DNA of 19,782 nt from Candidatus Woesearchaeota archaeon (GTDB taxonomy: Archaea; Nanobdellota; Nanobdellia; Woesearchaeales; GW2011-AR15): assembly GCA_016934775.1 (NCBI GenBank), contig JAFGSP010000173.1, forward strand, positions 1-19,782, read 5' to 3'. Shown one piece after another: positions 13,100 through 19,782 of the stretch. Position 1 is the first letter of the stretch. Each line of letters starts with the position of its first letter. The position numbers and the translations under genes were made by a program. The notes under the pieces were generated by a model that did no database searches, had not been told where the DNA came from, and saw only the letters and a program-made list of their open reading frames with translations.

Positions 13100-14632
13100 A
13101 TGAAACAGGTAATTTTTGTTCTAATGCTGTTATTTATAATGCCGTGTGCTTTTTCTCTTTATGAAACAGAAGTATTTAATGGCTGGATATACGCAGACAC
13201 ACCTATGGAAATAGACGGGGAAAACTATACTTTCTCATATTCAAGGAGTTCGGACCTAAGTTTAGTATATCTTCCCGGCGGAAAGATAGCTGCGATAGAC
13301 CCTGATGTGGAGAACTGCACCACTGAATGGATCTACAAGGTGTGCCAGTCTGAGCTGATATTTGAAAAATATGGAGTGAGTGTGATTAAAGACATACATG
13401 GTGATAATATAAATGTCTCTGCAAATCTGCAGATATACAAGACAGACATAAAATTAGTGATTGACCGTTCTGCGATTCCTGAAACACTGTTTATCGGCGA
13501 TGAGATCGAGATCGAGACCACCATCCAAAAAGTGGGTGGAATCCCTGTATCTGATGTGGCATTTGAAGATTCTTTCTCAAGTGATTTCACACTTACGCCG
13601 GTCTCAGGATGTGATAGGGTTGGAAATAAATTTGTGTGGAAGGGAGAGCTCAATAAAAGCACAAAGCATGTGTGCCTTTACAGGATCAGGCCTTTGAGAG
13701 AATCTGTAATTGAAAATGTAGTCGGCTTATCTTATGATGTACTAGGAAAAATCCAAGAAACAGGAACTTCCCAAAACATAGAGACAATTAACAGCCCTGT
13801 GCTGCTTGATATTTATTATGAAAACAAAACCTTTGCCCCTGGAGAGATATTGGAAATAAAGGTATCGCTCAGGGCATTGGAGGATTTCAGGATAAATGAT
13901 CTTAGTGTCTCTTATCCTGAAATGTTTTCAATGGTTGAATACTCTGATAGCCTCAGGCCGTTCAGAAACAGCCTAAGCATCCAAAACATAGAAATGAAAA
14001 AAGATGAAACAAATGAATTTACTATAAAGATGAATACCTCCTTCGAAGGCGGACATGAGATACAGCTAAGCCTTGATTATGTCTATAAGGACAAAGTAAG
14101 AATGACTGAAAGAAAGTTTATCCAAAACTATGAAGGGGAAATGTTCTACATTTACCTTTATCAACGGGGAGATTCCTCTGTTTTAAGGATCGGAAATACA
14201 AAAAACGTATCATTCAAGAACATAGAAATCAATGTAGAGGACAATTCATTTAAGCAATATCTCCTAAATCCAAGGAGATTCAAAGAGTTTGAATTCTCCC
14301 TGATGGAAAACAAGACACATGATGTAAATGTCAGGTATATAACACAATTCGGGCAGATATTAGAGAAAAATTATGGATTAAAATATGGTGTTTCAACTGA
14401 TACGCCTGAAGAAGAAGAACTTGTCCAGCAAGAAGAAGCTAGTGAACAGATAGAAAGCGAAGAGACAGAAGAACCCTGGATAGACACAAAAACAATATTA
14501 GTTATTATTGCGATTGCCATAGGTGCATTTGTTCTTGTGGGATTGATAATTTTAATAAGATCAAAATTCCACAAATCTGGGCTGGATAAGGAGATTGAAG
14601 AAATAAGAGACAACAATAATGAGAACTTTTAA
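13100..14632 (+). CDS. Secreted single-pass surface protein, beta-sandwich type
   Basis: No specific family is recognised. The 510-residue protein has a cleavable-looking signal peptide (MKQVIFVLMLLFIMPCAFS) and a long extracellular part (about 20-435) rich in beta-strand patterns. An acidic linker (EEEELVQQEEASEQIESEET) precedes a C-terminal membrane span (about 462-485) and a short charged cytoplasmic tail. One segment, FIGDEIEIETTIQKVGGIPV and onward to about residue 200, resembles the Ig-like repeat domains (COG1361/DUF11 type) of archaeal envelope proteins. At least six Asn-X-Ser/Thr sequons are present. Cysteine pairs (ENCTTEWIYKVCQ, and SGCD with KHVC) suggest two disulfides. Placed directly after the pilin, it may anchor or cap the pilus or act as an adhesin or S-layer-associated protein; the role is inferred from position. 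It is transcribed from its own TATA box. Confidence 0.75.
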   Translation: MKQVIFVLMLLFIMPCAFSLYETEVFNGWIYADTPMEIDGENYTFSYSRSSDLSLVYLPGGKIAAIDPDVENCTTEWIYKVCQSELIFEKYGVSVIKDIHGDNINVSANLQIYKTDIKLVIDRSAIPETLFIGDEIEIETTIQKVGGIPVSDVAFEDSFSSDFTLTPVSGCDRVGNKFVWKGELNKSTKHVCLYRIRPLRESVIENVVGLSYDVLGKIQETGTSQNIETINSPVLLDIYYENKTFAPGEILEIKVSLRALEDFRINDLSVSYPEMFSMVEYSDSLRPFRNSLSIQNIEMKKDETNEFTIKMNTSFEGGHEIQLSLDYVYKDKVRMTERKFIQNYEGEMFYIYLYQRGDSSVLRIGNTKNVSFKNIEINVEDNSFKQYLLNPRRFKEFEFSLMENKTHDVNVRYITQFGQILEKNYGLKYGVSTDTPEEEELVQQEEASEQIESEETEEPWIDTKTILVIIAIAIGAFVLVGLIILIRSKFHKSGLDKEIEEIRDNNNENF

Positions 14633-14637
14633 AAATA
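14626..14637 (+). promoter_or_regulatory. TATA box of aIF2-beta gene, overlapping upstream stop
   Basis: CTTTTAAAAATA is centred about 27 bp before the ATG at 14659 and overlaps the stop codon (14630-14632) of the surface-protein gene. It implies an independent leaderless transcript for aIF2-beta and the DUF424 gene. Confidence 0.5.
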
Positions 14638-14658
14638 GCCTGCCTTTTCTCATAACTT

Positions 14659-15057
14659 ATGGATTATGAAAGCCTTCTCAGGAGAGCAAGAGAAAAATTG
14701 CCTGATTCTGTTCTTAAGACAGAAAGATTCTCCATACCTAAAATAAGGGGCCACATCCAGGGAAACAAGACAGTATTATCTAATCTATACCAGATTGCTG
14801 ATATACTGGGGACTGATTTTGACCATTTCCTGAAATATATTCTCAAAGAGCTTGCTACGCCTGTTGAAATCAGAAAGCCGTTGATAATACTCGGAAGAAA
14901 AATAGGCGCTTCAAGGATAAATGATAAAGTCAAAGAATACGCCCACAAATTCATTATCTGTAAAGAATGCGGAAAGCCGGACACTTCTTTTGTTAGGCAG
15001 AATAGAATCCTCTTCATAAAATGCAACGCCTGCGGAGCAAAATATCCCAGCCATTAA
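14659..15057 (+). CDS. Translation initiation factor aIF2 subunit beta
   Basis: This is the beta subunit of the archaeal initiation factor 2 heterotrimer, which brings initiator Met-tRNA to the small ribosomal subunit. The 132-residue protein has the N-terminal helix (MDYESLLRRAREKL) that binds the gamma subunit. A central alpha/beta domain follows (KIRGHIQGNKTVLSNLYQIA through ELATPVEI). The C-terminal zinc ribbon has CKEC and CNAC, with the conserved RNRILFIKCNACG-like strand present as RQNRILFIKCNACG. The length is typical. It is followed after 1 bp by a DUF424 gene, so the two are probably one operon. Confidence 0.94.
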   Translation: MDYESLLRRAREKLPDSVLKTERFSIPKIRGHIQGNKTVLSNLYQIADILGTDFDHFLKYILKELATPVEIRKPLIILGRKIGASRINDKVKEYAHKFIICKECGKPDTSFVRQNRILFIKCNACGAKYPSH

Positions 15058-15058
15058 G

Positions 15059-15352
15059 ATGATAGTAAAAAAACATGAAAGCAAAGGAAGATTGGTCCTT
15101 GCTGTCTGTGATTCTAAGATTCTTGGAAAAAAGATTGAAGATAATAAAAAAATTCTTGATCTTGGCTCTGAATTCTATAAAGGTAGAGAGATATCTGATG
15201 AAGAACTATCTGAACTGATGAAAAAGTCTTATATTGTCAATGCTGTCGGAACAGAAGCTGTCAACTTTCTGAAACAAGAAAACTACCTATCTGAGAAAGA
15301 AGTTATGTTTGTATTAGATGTGCCTTATGTACAGGTTGTGTTTGAGCACTGA
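15059..15352 (+). CDS. DUF424 family protein
   Basis: This 97-residue archaeal protein is of unknown biochemical role. The pattern matches DUF424: an opening strand MIVKKHESKGRLVLAVCDSK, then ILGKKIEDNKKILDLGSEFY, an acidic helix (REISDEELSELMKKSYIVN), the glycine-containing VGTEAVNFLKQENYL, and a closing PYVQVVFEH. In archaea this family is often found beside translation genes, and here it sits 1 bp after aIF2-beta, which suggests a link to translation. Its stop TGA is immediately followed by the stop of the convergent polymerase gene, the two forming TGATCA with no spacer. Confidence 0.8.
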   Translation: MIVKKHESKGRLVLAVCDSKILGKKIEDNKKILDLGSEFYKGREISDEELSELMKKSYIVNAVGTEAVNFLKQENYLSEKEVMFVLDVPYVQVVFEH

Positions 15353-18300
15353 TCACTCAAACCATTTCCCCAGCCCTTCCTGCCTGTCTTTTGCCTTTCC
15401 AAGAACAGAATCAACCTGCTTCTCAAGAAAATCAAGGGTCTGGCTAAGATAATCTGAAACCTGATATTTCTTTGCGAGACTCAAAGTAGGCTCAAGATAT
15501 TTTATAATGCTTCCTTCAGATATAGTGAAAATGATTTTGCCTCCGCATTCTGTGCATTTCCCGGCCAACGGCGGGCGCCTGTATTTGGCATTGCAAGCAA
15601 CACACCTGAATTGTTGGGTAGAAAATTTTCTTAGGTTTCCTTTTATATCTTTTAGAAAATGTTTTTCTATGACTAATTGTGCAACTTCTCCCGGACCGAC
15701 TGCTGTTATTTTCTCTGCGAGGTCCATCTGGCCAAGAAGCTTCTCTTCCATTGTAGGCAATATCTTGTAGGCTGAGCAGATCACTCCTGAATTAATATCT
15801 GAAACTGGGTGTGTATAGCCCATCTCTTCATATTGCTTAGGTGTATTTAGAACATTATCGATCTGGGTTATCTCAACTTCCCAAGGATATTTATATTTCA
15901 GGCAGGCTTCATAAAATTCAAGAGGGTATTGCCATACTATGTCCATGCCGTGCACCTCATCATCAACTTCTCCGGGAACCAATAATGAAGTAAGTACAAG
16001 CGGCGCGTCCATTGTCCTGGAACCCCTTTTATCAGGAAGAAAAGACCTTGAGAAATTCAAAAGACCGTCCACCAGAAGTATTGCGCATGCTTCATCACCA
16101 TCACAATTTCTCCTCATTGCTGCATGATATAAGGGGTGAGTAAACATGCCTTGTGTTCTGGAAAATCCTATAATACGCCCTATTGTGCCTGCTGAGGTGT
16201 GGGGAGCAAGCCCTATTATCAGGTGGCCTACTAAATCTTTTTTTGATTTCAGATTATAATATGCTGGAAGATTATACATCTTCTCGAGCAATTCGTCTGT
16301 AAAATTTGCAACCCTGAAAAGAACCTCATCTCCTGGCTCGTCTCCAGATTCCTGTGAAGCTGGTAATATGATGTCCTGTGGTTTGAGCTCAAGTATCTGG
16401 TTTTTATCTGTGAGTTGTTTTCCGGATATGTCTTTATCATATCCCAGCTCTATAAGCCTGTCAACACTGGTGCCAATCTCTTTAGGCTTGAAGTGTGTGA
16501 TAGGAAGCTCTATCATATCATATCTTGTGGTGCCGTCTTTGTTTACAAAAACATTATTTTTTGCTCTTAATATCCCTTTCATCAGATGCTCTGGAACGTG
16601 GCTCTTATTGCTTGTGCCCCTCACGCCTTTAATCAGATCTGGAAATATGCTAAGTTTCGCTTTCTGGAGTGTTTTCTCAAAAAGAGAGTTAATATCTATG
16701 TCTTTTCTCCTGTATTCGTTCACATAAGGATGGCTGCACTTTTTATCTTTATCAAGCAGCCCGCATTTTGCACAATAGAATTTTTGGGATGTCCTTCTAC
16801 CACAATCCTCACAAATTGAAAATATTGTCTCTTTTCTGCAATTATCACAGAAAAAGACAGGAAATTCTGCAGATATTTTTCTTGCTTCTAGCGCTGATTG
16901 TATGCTCCTGAGCCTGCCTCCTTCACTGCCAACTGGAAAAAGAAAATGTGGACTTCCAGAAAGCTTTCTCATTTTTGCTTTTTCAGGCCTGCCCATCCTC
17001 GCACCAATAAATATCCCTGCCTTATCCATTATCTTTAATCCGATCATCTTTTCAAGAAGAACAAGAACATCTTTGTCCTCTTGATTTTCGGAAATAGGCC
17101 CCTTAATAAACAGTTCATAGATTGTCTCTGCATGCTCGCCTTCTATTACAACAAATTCGTTATTGACAAGGAGGTGGGGAAGACCTATCTTCTCTAAGCT
17201 GCGTTTCTCAGGTTCTGAGACCTCGACTATTATCTTGAGGATTTTCTTGTTTTCCTCTTTGAATTTTGCATTCTTCAGCCATGTGATAATAGAAAACAGT
17301 TCTTCTCTTGAAATGTTTTTCCAGTAATAAGTATAATCCGGATGTAGTGGTATGTTGAATTTTCTTGATATCAAAAAAGCTAGGCGCGATGAGATTTTTA
17401 TTGATAATGGATTCCTGAACAGATCTGAAATGCTGTCTTTGTTCACGCTTAGCATTTCTGCTATCTTCTCTGTGTTAAGTGTCCCAAACAGGTTAACTGA
17501 AGATTTTTCAAAATCCCGTATCCACCATTCCTGACAATAACCTGGAGGAACAAGCTTATGGCCGTTCTCGGAAAAATCACCATAATTAAACAATATATCT
17601 CCTAGAAACAATATCTCTTTTATGTCGTCATTGTTTATTCTGGAACTGGAGTTGTCAAGCTGTTTCACTGTCCCATTCTTAAATTTTATAATCGGGCCAT
17701 CTATTGTATCGCAGGGAACGATTGCTGCGGCTTTTCCTGGGCGTTCTAATTTTAACTGGGTTCCTGTAGCTATATATCTGTTCAGAATGTACATTGTCTG
17801 AGGATGGATTGCTGCGGCTGCCAGGCCTGTTGTCCTTGTCCTGCCGTATCTGAGCCTCAGGCCGCCAAATCTCATAGGAAAAGAAAGGACAGGCCTTCCT
17901 GCAACCAAGTCTTTTATATATGTGTAGTTAGGACTTATTTTATCTGCCTCTTTTTTTAACTCTCCTTTTGCTTTTGCTCTTTTCTGAATTTCTAAGAAGT
18001 CTGAAAGAAATCCCCAATCCAATCCAAACTCTTTCCCCCATTTCCTGACCTGCTTGTTGAGTTTTGGGGCTTTTTGCGCTATGCCTTCTGCAACCACAAG
18101 GCATACGCCCCCCCTTAACCTGTTTGTCTCTATCCTGTCAAGATCCTTGTAGTTTGAGACTTCATATTCTTCTGTCGGATCGCCGTTTATTTCAATCGGA
18201 ATGTTTTTTAGGAGAAATTCAAGCTCCTGTTCAGATGGAAGATATTGCAGGTTTGTGACACGCTCATGATAATCCCGTATTTCTGTGATAACTCTCTTCA

Positions 18301-18862
18301 CTTCCTTTTCGCCGGGATCATACCTTTCAAAACCTGTCTTCATACGGACATAGTCTGCTATTATAACTGAAACTGCTTCTGCTGTGCCTCCTGCTGCTCT
18401 TATAGGCCCTGCATAAAATGCAGAGAGATATTCCTTTCCATCTCTTCTTTTTTTTATCTTAAGCTCTATAAACCCTTCTAAAGGAGCCGATATAACACCA
18501 AGAGTTATATATGCCAGCCCAACCCTAACCCCTGTTTCAAGGGCTTTCTCTTTTGTCGAAAACTTAAAAAAATTTTCAGAAGCAACTTCCTCAGCTATCT
18601 TCAAAGCAACTCTCCAATCAAGCAGCCCAAATTCTTTTTCCAGCTTATGGATGCGTTCTGCAACACCAGAACCCATTATTTCGGGAACTACTGCACTTAT
18701 CAATCCTTCAACTCTCTGGGCTATGCCTTTCACAAGGGGGATATCTACTTTGTTGTCTGGATCATATCCTTTTTTTCTTGCTTCGTTGCATAATTTATAA
18801 GCTGATCCTACTTCTTCCTCTATCTTTCTGAAATACTCTTGTGTCTTTTCGGAAGCTATCAT
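15353..18862 (-). CDS. polC: DNA polymerase D large subunit (DP2)
   Basis: This is the catalytic subunit of the archaeal replicative polymerase PolD (1169 residues, within the usual 1100-1270). The double-psi beta-barrel active site is seen as NCDGDE (919-924), with Asp921 and Asp923 as the metal ligands, followed by KRGSRTMDAPLVLT. A multi-cysteine zinc module occupies 672-711 (C672, C675, C684, C687, C697, C700, C709, H711). A second CxxC pair lies at 1087-1106 (C1087, C1090, C1103, C1106). The C-terminus ends QEGLGKWFE, a full PIP-box pattern (Q1161, L1164, W1167, F1168) for binding the PCNA clamp. No intein is apparent, since the conserved motifs are uninterrupted. It follows the small subunit after a single base, an operon pair acting as DP1-DP2. 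Its stop abuts the convergent DUF424 stop. Confidence 0.97.
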   Translation of the reverse strand: MIASEKTQEYFRKIEEEVGSAYKLCNEARKKGYDPDNKVDIPLVKGIAQRVEGLISAVVPEIMGSGVAERIHKLEKEFGLLDWRVALKIAEEVASENFFKFSTKEKALETGVRVGLAYITLGVISAPLEGFIELKIKKRRDGKEYLSAFYAGPIRAAGGTAEAVSVIIADYVRMKTGFERYDPGEKEVKRVITEIRDYHERVTNLQYLPSEQELEFLLKNIPIEINGDPTEEYEVSNYKDLDRIETNRLRGGVCLVVAEGIAQKAPKLNKQVRKWGKEFGLDWGFLSDFLEIQKRAKAKGELKKEADKISPNYTYIKDLVAGRPVLSFPMRFGGLRLRYGRTRTTGLAAAAIHPQTMYILNRYIATGTQLKLERPGKAAAIVPCDTIDGPIIKFKNGTVKQLDNSSSRINNDDIKEILFLGDILFNYGDFSENGHKLVPPGYCQEWWIRDFEKSSVNLFGTLNTEKIAEMLSVNKDSISDLFRNPLSIKISSRLAFLISRKFNIPLHPDYTYYWKNISREELFSIITWLKNAKFKEENKKILKIIVEVSEPEKRSLEKIGLPHLLVNNEFVVIEGEHAETIYELFIKGPISENQEDKDVLVLLEKMIGLKIMDKAGIFIGARMGRPEKAKMRKLSGSPHFLFPVGSEGGRLRSIQSALEARKISAEFPVFFCDNCRKETIFSICEDCGRRTSQKFYCAKCGLLDKDKKCSHPYVNEYRRKDIDINSLFEKTLQKAKLSIFPDLIKGVRGTSNKSHVPEHLMKGILRAKNNVFVNKDGTTRYDMIELPITHFKPKEIGTSVDRLIELGYDKDISGKQLTDKNQILELKPQDIILPASQESGDEPGDEVLFRVANFTDELLEKMYNLPAYYNLKSKKDLVGHLIIGLAPHTSAGTIGRIIGFSRTQGMFTHPLYHAAMRRNCDGDEACAILLVDGLLNFSRSFLPDKRGSRTMDAPLVLTSLLVPGEVDDEVHGMDIVWQYPLEFYEACLKYKYPWEVEITQIDNVLNTPKQYEEMGYTHPVSDINSGVICSAYKILPTMEEKLLGQMDLAEKITAVGPGEVAQLVIEKHFLKDIKGNLRKFSTQQFRCVACNAKYRRPPLAGKCTECGGKIIFTISEGSIIKYLEPTLSLAKKYQVSDYLSQTLDFLEKQVDSVLGKAKDRQEGLGKWFE

Positions 18863-18863
18863 T

Positions 18864-19782
18864 TTACTCGAAATTAAGGATTTTTGTTTTTCTTGTGCTA
18901 AGATCTACATATATGGCTCTGGCAGGCTGCGGCACAAGCCCTCTCTTCTCCTGATAAGGTGTCTGTGATATCCAGCAGGAGCAATTGAGCAAAGTTACAT
19001 TCCTGTAATTCTTAACTGATGCCCTGTGTATGTGGCCGGTCACAAAAAAATCAGGAACTGTCTTTATCGTGAGCGGGTCTTCTCCATATCCCAGCTGGTT
19101 CTGTGTCGAGCCGTGGGTCGGAGCAAGATGCCTTTTTTTCAGTAAGTAGACCATAATGTTTTCTGTCTTTTCAAGTCCGCCGCTCTGCCTTAAGGATTCA
19201 ATGTTATTGGAATAGAAGGGAAAAGAAAACCCATGATATATCAATACATCAAAACCAGAAAATGTTTCTGTCTTTGAAATATTAACAGTGCTGGGGTTTG
19301 ATACAAAGTAAATATTTCCTAAATCATAAAGCTCCTCTACCATCTCCCTCGGAAGAGGCGGCTGGGGTTCTGCAACCCTAAGAGAATCGTGGTTTCCCGG
19401 AGCGATGATAATGTTTATGTGCTTTGGCACTTTTTTCATATATTCTGTAAATATTTTGTATTGCTCAAATATGTCTGTCTGCTCAAGTTCTGTCTCCTGG
19501 CCCGGGAATATACCAATACCATCCACTAAATCTCCAAGTACAAAGAGGTATTTTATCTTATTAACTTCTTCTTTTTGCGTTTCTGTCCCGACATCTCCTC
19601 TTATCCATTCAATGAATTTCTCAAACCTATCCCTCATAAATGACTTCGAACCTATGTGGAGGTCGCCTATGAAGACCGCGGCTTCTTCTTTTTCAGCTTT
19701 TTTAAACTCTTTATTTAGAGGAACATCCGGAAGGATTATCTTGTTGATAAAAACAATTCCATTGCCCTTTGCGCCTGAAACG
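18864..19782 (-). CDS. polB: DNA polymerase D small subunit (DP1), 5' end truncated by window
   Basis: This is the 3'-5' proofreading exonuclease subunit of PolD, a calcineurin-like phosphodiesterase. The frame runs open to the window edge, with the first full codon at 19779-19781. It gives 305 residues against a usual 450-600 or more, so the N-terminal region is outside the window. The visible part begins at the end of the OB-fold (VSGAKGNGIVFINKIILPDV). It continues with the metal-binding motifs FIGDLHIGS, LGDLVDG, PGNHDS, YHG and VTGHIHR. The ATG at 19635-19637 is internal and would remove the first catalytic motif, so it is not the start. It ends one base before the large-subunit ATG. All phosphoesterase ligands appear intact, so proofreading activity is expected. 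Confidence 0.95.
   Translation of the reverse strand, partial: VSGAKGNGIVFINKIILPDVPLNKEFKKAEKEEAAVFIGDLHIGSKSFMRDRFEKFIEWIRGDVGTETQKEEVNKIKYLFVLGDLVDGIGIFPGQETELEQTDIFEQYKIFTEYMKKVPKHINIIIAPGNHDSLRVAEPQPPLPREMVEELYDLGNIYFVSNPSTVNISKTETFSGFDVLIYHGFSFPFYSNNIESLRQSGGLEKTENIMVYLLKKRHLAPTHGSTQNQLGYGEDPLTIKTVPDFFVTGHIHRASVKNYRNVTLLNCSCWISQTPYQEKRGLVPQPARAIYVDLSTRKTKILNFE

Noticed and set aside
15353..18862. Intein in the PolD large subunit
   Set aside because: The length is normal and the catalytic NCDGDE and following MDAPLVLT motifs are uninterrupted. No splicing blocks were seen.
1..19782. tRNA, rRNA, insertion sequence or integrase
   Set aside because: Intergenic gaps are all under about 165 bp and none shows a cloverleaf, terminal inverted repeats with a transposase, or an attachment-site duplication. 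Coding sequences are all housekeeping, redox or pilus types.

Overview
The window reads as a chromosomal segment of an AT-rich archaeon, most likely a small-genome DPANN lineage of the Woesearchaeota/Pacearchaeota type. The archaeal markers are both subunits of DNA polymerase D, aIF2-beta, a DUF424 protein, a probable RNase P p30 subunit, a class III signal-peptide pilin with a FlaI/TadC-type assembly machine, and TATA boxes about 25-27 bp upstream of starts, typical of leaderless archaeal transcripts. The DPANN placement is inferred from resemblance of the protein set and was not computed.

Layout. (1) 1-4524 is a redox region. A two-gene [NiFe] hydrogenase operon (small then large subunit, minus strand) is divergent from a membrane-anchored DsbA-like oxidoreductase that overlaps an L-lactate dehydrogenase gene. 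A stand-alone ferredoxin-NAD(P)H reductase-type flavoprotein follows. Together they suggest fermentative NAD(P)H/H2/lactate redox balancing. (2) 4525-4668 is a short intergenic region filled with palindromic CATTATAATG units, lying just 3' of a coiled-coil winged-helix protein gene (minus). (3) 5472-7175 carries a ubiquitin-like sulfur carrier abutting a TtuA/Ncs6-type tRNA thiolase, then a probable RNase P p30 gene, so this is a tRNA modification and processing patch. (4) 7218-14632 is a type IV pilus-like locus: a winged-helix/coiled-coil protein, a secretion ATPase, two TadC/FlaJ-type membrane proteins, a pilin with a structured leader, and a secreted single-pass surface protein. (5) 14659-15352 encodes aIF2-beta and a DUF424 protein. 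It converges with zero spacing on (6) the PolD large and small subunit genes (minus strand), the small one running off the right edge.

The most notable observations are these. The pilus ATPase appears to lack any ATG/GTG/TTG start for its true N-terminus and instead has an ATT codon at exactly the Shine-Dalgarno spacing used by the neighbouring pilin. The palindrome array at 4580-4645 is unexplained. The hydrogenase small subunit has an altered proximal Fe-S ligand motif (Cys-Cys-Glu-Asp instead of CxxC), with no electron-transfer subunits next to it inside the window. No RNA genes, CRISPR arrays, insertion sequences or integrases were seen.
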